Source of the DNA: Methylomicrobium lacus_A
GTDB lineage: Bacteria; Pseudomonadota; Gammaproteobacteria; Methylococcales; Methylomonadaceae
DNA length: 64,000 nt
Direction: 5' to 3'
Assembly (NCBI RefSeq): GCF_041897535.1
Contig: NZ_CP169217.1
Location: forward strand, 1,488,001 to 1,552,000
Shown: one piece after another, positions 44,531-53,349 of the stretch
How the letters are laid out: every line of letters starts with the position of its first letter
How positions within the stretch are numbered: position 1 is the first letter of the stretch
Notes under the pieces: generated by a model
Database searches by the model: none
What the model was told of the DNA's origin: nothing
The model's input: only the letters and a program-made list of their open reading frames with translations
Translations under genes and position numbers: made by a program

Positions 44531-44755
44531 ATGGCACGTAACGCAAGACGTAAAGCAAAAGGCTTCGGCGCCGCCAACGGCGTGGAAATCGATTACAAAG
44601 ACCTGAACTTGCTGGGTGACTATGTCACCGAAACCGGCAAGATCGTACCCAGCCGCATCACCGGCGTCAGCGCAAAATATCAAAGACAGTTGTGCACCGC
44701 GATCAAGCGCGCACGCTATATCGCGCTGCTGCCTTACTGCGACGCACACAAATAA
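44531..44755 (+). CDS. rpsR: 30S ribosomal protein S18
   Basis: 74 residues, canonical size. IDYKDLNLLGDYVTETGKIV followed by PSRITGVSAKYQRQL and IKRARYIALLPYCD is the S18 signature. It forms a heterodimer with S6 on the 30S platform. AGGATAAGAGAATATC precedes the ATG. Confidence 0.98.
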   Translation: MARNARRKAKGFGAANGVEIDYKDLNLLGDYVTETGKIVPSRITGVSAKYQRQLCTAIKRARYIALLPYCDAHK

Positions 44756-44777
44756 TTGAGCCAGACCAGGTAAGACT

Positions 44778-45671
44778 GTGAAAATTTTGGCGGATTACAT
44801 CATGCGCGGGCGGACGCAGGCCATTATCGTGGCCTCGACGCTGGCGCTGTTGTCGCTGAAATTCCCGCCGATCAGCATTCTCAGCTCGGCCACCATCGCA
44901 CTCGTCACGCTCCGGCATGGCGCCGTCGAAGGCATGTACATCCTGTTCGGCGCCGGCATCGCCGCCGCCCTGCTCGGCTTTTTCGCAATCGACAACTTTC
45001 AGTTCGCCTTGCTCTACGCAATGCTGTTGTGGCTGCCGGTCTGGGTGATCTCGATCATCCTGCGGGAAGGACGGCAGCTGTCGCTGGCGGTAGAAATTGC
45101 CGTCTTCATCGGCATACTGGGCGTGGCGGGATTTTATCTCGCCGTAGGCGATCCCGCCGCGTTGTGGACCGCGCTGCTCGAACAGATGATGCAGCAGGCC
45201 GCGCCGATCAAGGACATCAAGAGCTGGATTGGCGAATTCTCCCATTACATGACCGGCATGTTTGCCGCGGGCACCGTTTTCAGTCTGTTGTTCGGACTGT
45301 TTCTCGGGCGCTGGTGGCAATCGCTGCTGTTCTATCCGGGCGGATTCAAACAGGAGTTCTTGCTGCTGAACACCAGCCGGAAACTGGCGATCAGCAGCCT
45401 GATCGTGCTGGCGGTGGCATTTTTTGCCGAGGGAGCGGTGTCCGAAGTCGCATGGAACATGACCATTTTGTTGTTTGTGCTCTACACCGTGATCGGCACC
45501 TCGGTGCTGCATGTGGTGTTTTCGCAGACCCCAATCAGCCGCTACGCGGTGCCGCTGTTTTATGTGACGCTGTTTCTGGTGCCGCAAGTCTTACCACCGG
45601 TCGCGGTCGTCGGCTTGATCGACGCGTGGCTTAACATTCGTAAAAGAAATTCGAATCAAACAAGCGCCTGA
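44778..45671 (+). CDS. DUF2232/YybS-like multi-pass membrane protein
   Basis: 297 residues with about seven or eight membrane helices (for example ISILSSATIALVTLRHGAVE, AMLLWLPVWVISIILREG, LFYVTLFLVPQVLPPVAVVG). The start is GTG at 44778. Its place between rpsR and rplI is conserved in many gammaproteobacteria, but its function is unknown. Confidence 0.85.
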   Translation: MKILADYIMRGRTQAIIVASTLALLSLKFPPISILSSATIALVTLRHGAVEGMYILFGAGIAAALLGFFAIDNFQFALLYAMLLWLPVWVISIILREGRQLSLAVEIAVFIGILGVAGFYLAVGDPAALWTALLEQMMQQAAPIKDIKSWIGEFSHYMTGMFAAGTVFSLLFGLFLGRWWQSLLFYPGGFKQEFLLLNTSRKLAISSLIVLAVAFFAEGAVSEVAWNMTILLFVLYTVIGTSVLHVVFSQTPISRYAVPLFYVTLFLVPQVLPPVAVVGLIDAWLNIRKRNSNQTSA

Positions 45672-45715
45672 GGGCGCCATTTATCGGTTAAACGTCCGAA
45701 TAAGAGGATCAAAAG

Positions 45716-46162
45716 ATGGAAGTTATTTTGCTTGAAAAAATAGCGAACTTGGGCGCCCTGGGTGACAAAGTCACGATCAAGGCCGGCTATGGCAGAAATT
45801 ATCTGATACCGACCGGCAAGGCGGTCGCCGCAACCACCCAAAAAATCGCCGAGTTTGAAGCGCGCCGCGCGGAACTCGAAAAAGCCGCCGCCGCAAAACT
45901 GGCTGCCGCGCAAGCACGCGCCGATGCCATCAGCAAACTGCAAGTCGTGATCACCCATAAAGCGGGCGACGAAGGCAGATTGTTCGGCTCGATCGGCACC
46001 CACAACATCGCCGAAGCGATCACCGCGGCCGGCGTTGCGGTTGAGAAATCCGAAGTACGTCTGCCGCACGGCGCCATCCGCCATGTCGGCGAGTTCCCGA
46101 TCGACATCAACCTGCATTCCGATGTCGTGGTCACTCTGCCAATCACGATCGCTGCGGAATAA
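45716..46162 (+). CDS. rplI: 50S ribosomal protein L9
   Basis: 148 residues. MEVILLEKIANLGALGDKVT and KAGYGRNYLIPTGKAV form the N-terminal rRNA-binding domain. A long connecting helix (EFEARRAELEKAAAAKLAAA) and a C-terminal domain (GRLFGSIGTHNIAEAI) follow. GAGG lies 7 bp ahead of the ATG. Confidence 0.98.
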   Translation: MEVILLEKIANLGALGDKVTIKAGYGRNYLIPTGKAVAATTQKIAEFEARRAELEKAAAAKLAAAQARADAISKLQVVITHKAGDEGRLFGSIGTHNIAEAITAAGVAVEKSEVRLPHGAIRHVGEFPIDINLHSDVVVTLPITIAAE

Positions 46163-46182
46163 AAACGCCTCCCAGCGCTTCT

Positions 46183-46210
46183 GCCGGGCGCCGATCGGCG
46201 CCCGGTTTTT
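46183..46210 (+). terminator. Terminator of the rpsF-rplI operon
   Basis: GCCGGGCGCC-GATC-GGCGCCCGG followed by TTTTT, about 20 bp after rplI. Confidence 0.93.
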
Positions 46211-46262
46211 AGGCATTTTCTTGCCGACTCTGTTACCCTTCGCCCTGTCTACGCGTCGTCTC

Positions 46263-47168
46263 TTAGGCCAGTTCCCGCGCCTTCGCAAACGCTTCCCTGA
46301 AATCCAGATATACCGGCTGCTCGGTCTCCAGCAGCAAGCGCAATAATTTATTTTGCAGCTTGTATTTGACATCGCCGACCGCGAGCGCGCCGATGCCGAC
46401 TGCACCCGGCGATTGTTCCGCATGCACCAAGACTTCGCCATAATGGCTGCGCTTGACACCCTCGATGCCGAGCGGCGGCACCGCATTGATGTCGGCGGCG
46501 ACCTTCAGGTTTTTCGCGGCCTTCAACACGCCCGCATTCAACACCTGCACACCGGCTTTCGCGGTACAGAAAATAATGTCGACATCGGCAATCAGCGCGG
46601 CTTTTTCGGCTTCGGAGCCGGCGAAGGCGCCTTTGATATGGCAGCCGAAGCGGCGGTTATAGGCGGCGGCAATTTCGTTCGCGGTTTCGAGCGACAAGTG
46701 ATCGACGATCGCGACATCGAGACCGGCCAGGGCGGCAATCACGCCGGTCGTGATGCCCACCGCGCCGGTGCCGCCGAAGACCACCGCCTTGCAATCCTTG
46801 AAGGTTTTGCCGTGCTTGGCGGCCAACTCCTTTTCGACACAGGCGACCAGCGCCGCAGCGGTCGTAAACGCGCCGCTCGGGTCGGCCAGCACCGAGACTT
46901 CAAACGGCGGCACCATCGCCCGCTTAGCCGCGGCGAGCATGTCGATCGCGAGGCCGATATCGCGCCCGCCGATGAACATCGCAGTCCGTTTGACGCCGGC
47001 CGGCCCCCGCGAAAAGATCGCGTCCTGAGTCAGCCCGTTCACGCTGTCCAGCTTGACGTTGCTGTACGGCATCAAGACGTCAAAGCCGGCATCCACCGCC
47101 ATGTTGATGTCGAACGGGCTGTTGTTGGGCATCGGGTCAAGCATGTGAAGTATGCTGCGTTTTTCCAT
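46263..47168 (-). CDS. mtdB: Methylene-tetrahydromethanopterin dehydrogenase, MtdB type (copy 1)
   Basis: 301 residues. MtdB hallmarks: ILHMLDPMPNNSPFDINMAV, DAIFSRGPAGVKRTAMFIGG, VPPFEVSVLADPSGAFTTAA and GIGALAVGDVKYKLQ. The enzyme oxidises methylene-H4MPT to methenyl-H4MPT in formaldehyde oxidation, making NAD(P)H. The dinucleotide fold reads GGTGAVGITTGVIAAL followed by VAIVDHLSLE; an acidic residue there favours NAD (inference). About 65% identical to copy 2 over the first 115 residues by hand count. AAGGATCACCG precedes the ATG. Confidence 0.93.
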   Translation of the reverse strand: MEKRSILHMLDPMPNNSPFDINMAVDAGFDVLMPYSNVKLDSVNGLTQDAIFSRGPAGVKRTAMFIGGRDIGLAIDMLAAAKRAMVPPFEVSVLADPSGAFTTAAALVACVEKELAAKHGKTFKDCKAVVFGGTGAVGITTGVIAALAGLDVAIVDHLSLETANEIAAAYNRRFGCHIKGAFAGSEAEKAALIADVDIIFCTAKAGVQVLNAGVLKAAKNLKVAADINAVPPLGIEGVKRSHYGEVLVHAEQSPGAVGIGALAVGDVKYKLQNKLLRLLLETEQPVYLDFREAFAKARELA

Positions 47169-47199
47169 CGGTGATCCTTGTTTTGTTGCAGGAGAGCTT

Positions 47200-47227
47200 A
47201 ATATAAAAGGGAAAGGCTAAAATACAA
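47200..47227 (-). promoter_or_regulatory. Candidate promoter of mtdB copy 1
   Basis: On the minus strand TTGTAT (47222-47227), a 16-bp spacer and TATATT (47200-47205), 32 bp upstream of the start. It implies copy 1 can be transcribed independently of copy 2. Confidence 0.5.
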
Positions 47228-47362
47228 AGAACATCTTTGCTTGCGGAGGAAGACGGATGAAGCATGGCGGGAACGTTGGGCCGGACATCGCGACGGCGCC
47301 CGGCCCACCAATTTTTTGCAGCCGGGCATCCATCCAATCCCCGGCCTCGGCTTCGCCGCAAT

Positions 47363-48271
47363 TTACGGATGAGCCTTGATATATTCCCGCGCGACTTCGA
47401 ATGCATGCTCGAAATGCAGATAGACCGGCTTTTCGGTGCTGATCATCTTCTTCAAGAGCAAATTTTGCGCCTGATATTTGACATTGCCGATCGCGAGCGC
47501 ACCGATGCCCACCGCGCCGCTGATAGAACCTTCGATCGGCGTACCGTTATGGAACGCATCGACGCCCGCGATACCGGCCGGCGGTACCGCGTTCACGTCG
47601 GCCGCCACTTTCAGTTGCGGCGCCGAAGCGATCAATTGCGCGCTCAGAAGCTCGATGCCGGCCGCGCCGGTCGCAAACACCACATCGGCGGTCTTGATGT
47701 ACTCGGCCTTGTCCGCGTCAGCGCCGGCCGTGATCGTGATTTGGCCTTCGCCGAATTCGTTACTGCACATGTCCGCCACGCCTTGCGCTCTGTCGAGCTG
47801 GCGGCCAATGATTCTGACGTGCGCGCCCGCGCGCGCCGCAATCACCGCCGCGGCCTGACCGACGGGTCCCGTGCCGCCGAGCGCCAGAATGTTTTTACCT
47901 TCCAGCTTGGTATTGAATTTGCCGATCAATTCACGCTCAACCGCCGCGACCATGCCGGCCGCGGTCGTGAAGGCGCCGCTCGGATCCGCGAACACCGAGA
48001 CTTCAAACGGCGGCACCATCGAGCGCTTGGCGATTTTGAGCATGTCCATCGCCTGTTTGGTATCGCGTCCGCCGATGAAGATGCCGGTGCGTTTCAAATT
48101 TTTCGCGCTGCGGGAAAAAATCGCATCCTGGACCAGACCCTGAACTTCGCTCGGTTCGACATTGATATAAGGCACGGCCGAAACCCAGCCCGCGTCCATC
48201 GCCATATTGACGTCGAACGGGCTCAGATTTTTGGCGGTTGTCAGCATGTGTAGAATAAATGGTTTTTCCAT
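47363..48271 (-). CDS. mtdB: Methylene-tetrahydromethanopterin dehydrogenase, MtdB type (copy 2)
   Basis: 302 residues with the same blocks as copy 1: ILHMLTTAKNLSPFDVNMAM, DAIFSRSAKNLKRTGIFIGG, ADPSGAFTTAAGMVAAVERE, GIGALAIGNVKYQAQ. The nucleotide site differs: GGTGPVGQAAAVIAARAGAH is followed by IIGRQLDRAQGVAD, which resembles the GRKLDKAQ motif of NADP-specific MtdA. It may therefore prefer NADP (inference). It lies 195 bp upstream of copy 1 and is divergent from the 5-formyl-THF cyclo-ligase gene. Confidence 0.92.
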   Translation of the reverse strand: MEKPFILHMLTTAKNLSPFDVNMAMDAGWVSAVPYINVEPSEVQGLVQDAIFSRSAKNLKRTGIFIGGRDTKQAMDMLKIAKRSMVPPFEVSVFADPSGAFTTAAGMVAAVERELIGKFNTKLEGKNILALGGTGPVGQAAAVIAARAGAHVRIIGRQLDRAQGVADMCSNEFGEGQITITAGADADKAEYIKTADVVFATGAAGIELLSAQLIASAPQLKVAADVNAVPPAGIAGVDAFHNGTPIEGSISGAVGIGALAIGNVKYQAQNLLLKKMISTEKPVYLHFEHAFEVAREYIKAHP

Positions 48272-48413
48272 GGTACCCCCTTAACTAAAATATAACCGCA
48301 AAGTATAAAAGAATTTGCCCGAGAATAACACTCAAAAGCACTCGGCGGATTTGAAATAGCCCGGGATTTGTGTATGATCGCAAGTTTAACCAGGGAAACC
48401 CGCCCCCTCCCCC

Positions 48414-49010
48414 ATGCCTTCCCGCAAAGACGAACAACGCCGCGCCGCCCGCCTGGCGCGCGACCTCCAGCCCGACAAGGAAGCGCTCAGCGCGGCGCTC
48501 TGCTCCCGCCTCATCGCGCAAGCCGCCTATCAGGCCGCCGGCACGGTGCTATGGTATGTCGGCTGCAAATCCGAAGTCCAGACCTTGCAGGCCTTGCGCC
48601 TCGAACTGGAGAAGCCTAAACACATCGTGATTCCTTATTGCACGCACGACGAACACGGCCGGCGCAAGCTGGGGTTGTGGCATCTTGAAAGCCTTACCGA
48701 ACTCACGCCCGGCACCTGGAATATTCCGGAGCCGCCGAAGTCGCGCTGGGGCGAAGCGGGCAAGGAAGTCTCGCCTTCCGAACTCGATCTGGTCATCGTA
48801 CCGGGCGTCGCCTTCGACCGCAGCGGCGGCCGCCTCGGCAATGGCGCGGGTTATTATGACCGCCTGCTGGCCGGTATAAGAAAGGACACGGTGTTGTATG
48901 GCGTCTGTTTCGAGTCGCAGTTGCTGGATCGGGTCGTGATGCACGCGCACGACGTCCCGATGGATGCCGTGATCACCGAAACCGCCTTTTATCCCTGCCG
49001 CGGACGCTGA
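48414..49010 (+). CDS. 5-formyltetrahydrofolate cyclo-ligase
   Basis: 198 residues. The ATP/folate motif PGVAFDRSGGRLGNGAGYYD (about 123-142) is diagnostic, with VPMDAVITETAF close to the C-terminus. It converts 5-formyl-THF to 5,10-methenyl-THF using ATP and so clears an inhibitor of folate C1 enzymes. Its neighbour mtdB is the H4MPT counterpart of C1 chemistry. nspC follows 8 bp later. Confidence 0.95.
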   Translation: MPSRKDEQRRAARLARDLQPDKEALSAALCSRLIAQAAYQAAGTVLWYVGCKSEVQTLQALRLELEKPKHIVIPYCTHDEHGRRKLGLWHLESLTELTPGTWNIPEPPKSRWGEAGKEVSPSELDLVIVPGVAFDRSGGRLGNGAGYYDRLLAGIRKDTVLYGVCFESQLLDRVVMHAHDVPMDAVITETAFYPCRGR

Positions 49011-49018
49011 CCTGCACG

Positions 49019-50200
49019 ATGGATCTGAACACAATCAAGGCCGGACTTGCGACCTCCCCCGCTTTCGTGATCGACAAGGACGCCCTCCTCGCCAATTTAC
49101 AAACCCTGGCGGAACTGAAGAAGCAGAGCGGCGTCAGCATTTTATACTCGATCAAGTCGCTGCCCTTGTCGGAGGTCCTGCAAACGGCAAGGCCCTTCGT
49201 CGACGGCTTTTCGGTCAGCTCGCTCTTTGAAGCCCGGCTCGCCAAGGAAATCCTGCAAGAGCAAGGCCGCATTCATCTGACGACGCCCGGCATCCGGCCC
49301 GACCAGATCGAAGCCTTGAGCGCATGCTGCACCCACATCAGCTTCAATTCGCTGGGCCAATTCCGACGCTTTGCGCCGGCTTTGCGCGGCAAGGCATCGG
49401 CCGGACTGCGGATCAACCCGAAACTATCCACCCTGAACGACGAACGCTTCGACCCATGCCGCCCGCATTCGAAACTCGGCGTGGCGATCGAGGACCTGGA
49501 AAGCCTGGATTCCTGGGCGGGCATCGAAGGCCTGCATCTGCATAACAGCTTTTCCGCGACTTCTTATACCGCGCTGATCGAGACGATGCGGAAACTCGAA
49601 GACCGTTTCGGCGGCAAGCTAAGCGGACTCGACTGGCTCAATCTCGGCGGCGGCTATTTATACGGCAACATCACCGACCATCGCCCGTTCATCGACCTGG
49701 TCCGGCGGTTCGAAAACCGCTACGGCATGCAAGCCGTTATCGAGCCCGGCAAGGCGGTCGTCGGCAACGCGGGCCATTTGGTCGCGACGGTACTGGACGT
49801 TTTCGTCAGCGACGGCAAAACCGTCGCGGTTCTGGACACCAGCGTCAACCACCATCCCGAGGTGTTCGAATACCAGCGCCGGCCCGACCTGGCCGAGCAT
49901 AAGCCGGATGGCCTGTATGCCGCGATTCTGGCAGGCAGTACCTGTCTGGCCGGCGATCTGTTCGGCGAATACCGCTTCGCTACGCCGCTTGCGATCGGCG
50001 ACAGGGTCGTGTTCCCCCGCGTCGGCGCCTACAGCCTGATCAAGGCGAACCGTTTCAACGGCTGCAATCTGCCCGATATTTATGTCGCCGGCGACGGCAG
50101 TCTCGACTGCGTGAAACGGTTCAGCTTTGATGATTTTCGCGGCCAATGGCGATGCGAACGGGATATGGCCTTGCTCCCGGAAGCGGCCTTCACCGCCTGA
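49019..50200 (+). CDS. nspC: Carboxynorspermidine decarboxylase
   Basis: 393 residues, fold-type III PLP decarboxylase. PLP lysine in ILYSIKSLPLSEVL (about 41-54). WLNLGGGYLYGN binds the cofactor phosphate and the CLAGDLFGEY motif holds the catalytic Cys. It completes norspermidine/spermidine synthesis by decarboxylating carboxy(nor)spermidine. Its usual partner, the carboxyspermidine dehydrogenase, is not in the window. Confidence 0.94.
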   Translation: MDLNTIKAGLATSPAFVIDKDALLANLQTLAELKKQSGVSILYSIKSLPLSEVLQTARPFVDGFSVSSLFEARLAKEILQEQGRIHLTTPGIRPDQIEALSACCTHISFNSLGQFRRFAPALRGKASAGLRINPKLSTLNDERFDPCRPHSKLGVAIEDLESLDSWAGIEGLHLHNSFSATSYTALIETMRKLEDRFGGKLSGLDWLNLGGGYLYGNITDHRPFIDLVRRFENRYGMQAVIEPGKAVVGNAGHLVATVLDVFVSDGKTVAVLDTSVNHHPEVFEYQRRPDLAEHKPDGLYAAILAGSTCLAGDLFGEYRFATPLAIGDRVVFPRVGAYSLIKANRFNGCNLPDIYVAGDGSLDCVKRFSFDDFRGQWRCERDMALLPEAAFTA

Positions 50201-50246
50201 GGATCCAGCCAAAATCAACTATCCGAAAGCCACGGTTTAACGGATT

Positions 50247-50293
50247 GCGCCCTAAAATTTTTCGTGCCTTTCGTGATTTTCGTGGACAATGCG
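50247..50293. repeat. TTTTTCGTGCC...TTTCGTGGACAATGCG short repeat, copy 1
   Basis: About 45 bp closely matching 52970-53016: both run GCGCC, a short A/T stretch, TTTTTCGTGCCTTT and end TGGACAATGCG. Copies lie 35-80 bp ahead of gene starts. The arms TTTCGTG and inner repeats suggest a dispersed extragenic unit. Confidence 0.6.
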
Positions 50294-50327
50294 TAACATC
50301 AGCCATTAATTGACAACAGGAATTGCC

Positions 50328-51320
50328 ATGAAAGCCATCATGATGACCGCCGTCGGCGGCCCCGAAGTCTTGTCGCTCCAGGACATCGACGAACCCCAAA
50401 TGGCCTCGCCGACCGACATCAAGGTCAAACTGCATGCGGCCGGCGTCAACCCGATCGACACCAAGGTCCGCAGCCGGGGCGTGTTTTTCCCGAATCCGCT
50501 GCCGGCGGTACTGGGCTGCGACGGTGCGGGCGAAGTCGTCGCGGTCGGCGCCGCGGTCGACCGCTTCAAACCCGGCGACAAGGTCTGGTTCTGTCATGGC
50601 GGACTCGGCCGCGAACCAGGCAACTATGCCGACTATACGGTGCTGGACCAACGCTGGGCCGGCTTGATGCCGAATACCCTGTCGTTCGCCGAAGCGGCCG
50701 CCTCCCCGCTGGTGTTGATCACCGCCTGGGGCGCGCTCTTTGATCGCGGCGGCTTGCAGGCAGGCCAGACCGTGCTGATCCATGCGGGTGCGGGCGGCGT
50801 CGGCCATGTCGCGATTCAACTGGCGAAACTGAAAGGCGCGCGCGTGATCACGACGGTCAGCTCCGAACAAAAGGCCGAATTCGTCGAGGCGCTCGGCGCG
50901 GACGAGGTGATCAATTATCGAACCCATGACTTTGCCGAGGCGGTCAATCAATTGACCGACGGCAAGGGCTGCGATCTGGTGTTCGATACGGTAGGACCTG
51001 CCGTATTCGAACAAAGCATCCCGGCCACCTCGCATTTCGGCCGCCTGGTCACGATCCTCGACCCCGGCGCGTTGAACTGGGCCGAAGCCCGGATGCGCAA
51101 TCTGTTGATCGGCTTCGAACTGATGCTGACGCCGATGCTGCGGGATTTGCACGAAGCCAGGGACAGGCATGTCGCCATCCTTAACCAATGCGCAGCGTGG
51201 TTCGATCAGGGCCGCTTACAGGTTCATGTCGGCGAGCAATTGCCGCTGGCCGGCGCCGCGAGCGCACATGCAAAGATCGAAGAAGGTCATACTCAGGGAA
51301 AAATCGTATTGACGATTTGA
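50328..51320 (+). CDS. Quinone-oxidoreductase-type medium-chain dehydrogenase
   Basis: 330 residues from MKAIMMTAVGGPEVLSLQDI, with AGGA 7 bp upstream. MDR family: VNPIDTKVRSRG, GCDGAGEVVAVGAAV, and the NADPH fold HAGAGGVGHVAIQLAKLKGA (about 143-162). Zinc-binding cysteine clusters are absent, so it is a zinc-free QOR/YhdH-like enzyme that reduces enones or quinones with NADPH. The substrate is unknown. Confidence 0.9.
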   Translation: MKAIMMTAVGGPEVLSLQDIDEPQMASPTDIKVKLHAAGVNPIDTKVRSRGVFFPNPLPAVLGCDGAGEVVAVGAAVDRFKPGDKVWFCHGGLGREPGNYADYTVLDQRWAGLMPNTLSFAEAAASPLVLITAWGALFDRGGLQAGQTVLIHAGAGGVGHVAIQLAKLKGARVITTVSSEQKAEFVEALGADEVINYRTHDFAEAVNQLTDGKGCDLVFDTVGPAVFEQSIPATSHFGRLVTILDPGALNWAEARMRNLLIGFELMLTPMLRDLHEARDRHVAILNQCAAWFDQGRLQVHVGEQLPLAGAASAHAKIEEGHTQGKIVLTI

Positions 51321-51347
51321 CCCCGGGCGAGCAAAAGTTTCCCTGCT

Positions 51348-51382
51348 AAAAAAAGGCGCCTATCCCTCAGGGATAAGCGCCT
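51348..51382 (-). terminator. Minus-strand terminator with no annotated minus-strand gene
   Basis: On the minus strand AGGCGCTTATCCC-TGA-GGGATAGGCGCCT pairs with one mismatch and is followed by seven T. The plus strand has no T run here, so it does not look like a terminator of the plus-strand oxidoreductase. It may end a small RNA transcribed from the 51.4-51.8 kb gap. Confidence 0.6.
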
Positions 51383-51821
51383 ATATCCGTAACAACATTG
51401 GAGGAGAGAACTAACGACTCCATCCCTAGAGTACGATTCATAGAAAGCATTTTTGATGCCAAACCTGCTTGTTAGACAAAAAGCCACGCCCTGCTGACCC
51501 TTGCTGCCGCAGATGGGCGTCCCAAAATCGCCTTCCCCTTCCTTAACCCTTGATTTTGATACATTTCGAAACTCATTCCGGATCAAATTGGACGGTTTCG
51601 AACGCCTGCCGGCGGTTCGAAACCGTTGGCTGAAACAACTCCGTATGCACTAAAACAAGGCTTTATTGCAGTCATTGCTCACTTGTTGTGCGCAAGGTTG
51701 AACGACAAGATTTATCCCCTTCCCTCGGTCTTGGCGACTTTTCGCAATCCATGTGGTCAAACGCTTCGTGATAGCTTTCCTTCCAGCCTAACTTCCGCAA
51801 ATCCTTGATCTTTATTACGGA
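51383..51821. other. Non-coding gap with a 12-bp inverted repeat
   Basis: No convincing gene. A perfect inverted repeat ACGGTTTCGAAC (51592-51603) / GTTCGAAACCGT (51615-51626) with an 11-base spacer could be an operator or an RNA stem. TTCGAAA also occurs nearby at 51565. A minus-strand frame of 97 residues exists here but lacks features of a real protein. Confidence 0.5.
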
Positions 51822-51827
51822 GTGAAC

Positions 51828-52928
51828 ATGAAAAAGACTATGCCCCGATTTTTGCAAGCCATGCTGCTCTTATCGCTGCTGGCCACAGGAGCGCCTTTGC
51901 AGGCGGGCGCGTTTTTGCCGCTGGCAAACAACCCCTTGCCCGAAATGCTGAAGAAAGTCGTGCCGGGCGTCGTGAACATTTCGACCCGGACACGAATCCG
52001 CTACGAAGAGAACCCGTTGCTGCGCGACCCCTTCTTCCGGCGTTTTTTCGACATTCCGAATATGCCGATGGAACGCGAAAGGCAGAGCCTGGGTTCGGGC
52101 GTGATCATCGACGCCTTAAAGGGCCATATCATCACCAACAACCATGTGATCGACAAAGCCGACAAGATCACCGTCACTTTGCAGGACGGCCGCAATGTGG
52201 AAGCCAAACTGGTCGGCAGTGACCCGACCACCGATGTGGCGCTGATCCAGATACCCGCCGGCAATCTGGTCGAACTGCCGAAAGGCAATTCGGATGGTTT
52301 GCAGGTCGGCGATTTCGTGGTCGCGATCGGCAGTCCTTTCGGCTTGGGACAAACCGTCACCTCGGGTATCGTCAGCGCCCTCGGCCGCAGCAGTCTGGGC
52401 ATTGAGGGCTACGAAGATTTCATTCAAACCGACGCCTCGATCAATCCCGGCAACTCCGGCGGCGCTCTGGTCAATCTGCAAGGTGAACTGATCGGCATCA
52501 ATACCGCGATCGTCGGCCCCAGCGGCGGCAATGTCGGCATCGGTTTCGCGATTCCGATCAACATGGCCAATCAGGTCGTCAACCAAATCCTCCAATTCGG
52601 CAAGATTCAACGCGGACAACTCGGCATCCAGATACAGAACCTGACGCCGGATCTGGCCAGCGCATTTGGGATCAAACAGCAGCATGGCGCGGTGATAGCC
52701 GGCATCGTGCCGGGCTCGCCAGCCGAGAACGCGGGACTGCAAAGAGGCGATGTGGTGATTGCGGTGAACGGCCAAGCCGTGGACTCCGCCACCAAGTTGC
52801 ACAATCACATTGCCCTGATGCAAGTCGGCGACATGGTCAACCTGGGCATCCTGCGCGACGGCGGCGAGCTGACTATCAAGGCCCGAATCGCCAAAGCGGT
52901 CGCGGTCAGACGGCCGCAGCCCTATTGA
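51828..52928 (+). CDS. DegQ/DegS-like periplasmic serine protease with one PDZ domain
   Basis: About 366 residues. A signal peptide (ends ...APLQAGA) is followed by the trypsin-like domain with His in HIITNNHVIDKA, Asp in PTTDVALIQI and Ser in INPGNSGGALVN, then one PDZ domain (GQLGIQIQNLTPDL onward). The family DegP has two PDZ domains; this single-PDZ form with a cleavable signal resembles AlgW/DegS or short DegQ. It would act in envelope stress proteolysis. GGAG lies 5 bp before the ATG. Confidence 0.9.
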   Translation: MKKTMPRFLQAMLLLSLLATGAPLQAGAFLPLANNPLPEMLKKVVPGVVNISTRTRIRYEENPLLRDPFFRRFFDIPNMPMERERQSLGSGVIIDALKGHIITNNHVIDKADKITVTLQDGRNVEAKLVGSDPTTDVALIQIPAGNLVELPKGNSDGLQVGDFVVAIGSPFGLGQTVTSGIVSALGRSSLGIEGYEDFIQTDASINPGNSGGALVNLQGELIGINTAIVGPSGGNVGIGFAIPINMANQVVNQILQFGKIQRGQLGIQIQNLTPDLASAFGIKQQHGAVIAGIVPGSPAENAGLQRGDVVIAVNGQAVDSATKLHNHIALMQVGDMVNLGILRDGGELTIKARIAKAVAVRRPQPY

Positions 52929-52969
52929 CCGATGTTAGTATCCACGAAAAGCCCGATAGGCATCGAATT

Positions 52970-53016
52970 GCGCCATCAAATTTTTCGTGCCTTTGCTGCT
53001 TTTTGTGGACAATGCG
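52970..53016. repeat. TTTTTCGTGCC...TTTTGTGGACAATGCG short repeat, copy 2
   Basis: Matches 50247-50293 over most of its length. It lies about 80 bp upstream of rof. Confidence 0.6.
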
Positions 53017-53094
53017 CCAATAAATCGGCTGCCGTCATTGCCGCGTGCTGCGCTAAAATGCCGGCTATCTCAGTAACATCAAATGGAGACTGAC

Positions 53095-53349
53095 ATGACG
53101 CAATGCAACGCTATCTCCTGCGAATTGCACGATTACATCGAAATCGCCTGCATGTACGGCTACCGGGTCAAGCTCGAATTCAAAGACGGCCACAGCCTTG
53201 AAGGCAAGGCAGTCGATGTGATGACGACGGCCGAAAAGCGGGAATTTTTGGTGCTCGACAACGGGCAGAAACAGCAGGTCGAACTGAACCAACTCGCCCG
53301 GATGACAACATTGACGCCGAATGCGTCTTTTAAAGAGGTGACGTTTTAA
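53095..53349 (+). CDS. rof: Rho-binding antiterminator (Rof family)
   Basis: 84 residues from the ATG at 53095, which has GGAG 6 bp upstream; an earlier ATG at 53083 would include that Shine-Dalgarno. Rof signatures: ISCELHDYIEIACMYGYRVK and KREFLVLDNGQ, an Sm-like fold. Rof binds Rho and blocks its RNA loading. It ends in TTTTAACCGCA, part of an inverted repeat shared with the convergent neighbour. Confidence 0.9.
   Translation: MTQCNAISCELHDYIEIACMYGYRVKLEFKDGHSLEGKAVDVMTTAEKREFLVLDNGQKQQVELNQLARMTTLTPNASFKEVTF

Noticed and set aside
48271..48414. 6S RNA expected near the 5-formyl-THF cyclo-ligase gene
   Set aside because: E. coli has ssrS beside ygfA, but the 143-bp gap here has no 6S-like closing stem or bubble and is too short.
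51293..51586. 97-residue minus-strand frame in the gap before the protease gene
   Set aside because: It overlaps the end of the oxidoreductase gene and the terminator hairpin, and has no coding-like composition or ribosome-binding site.
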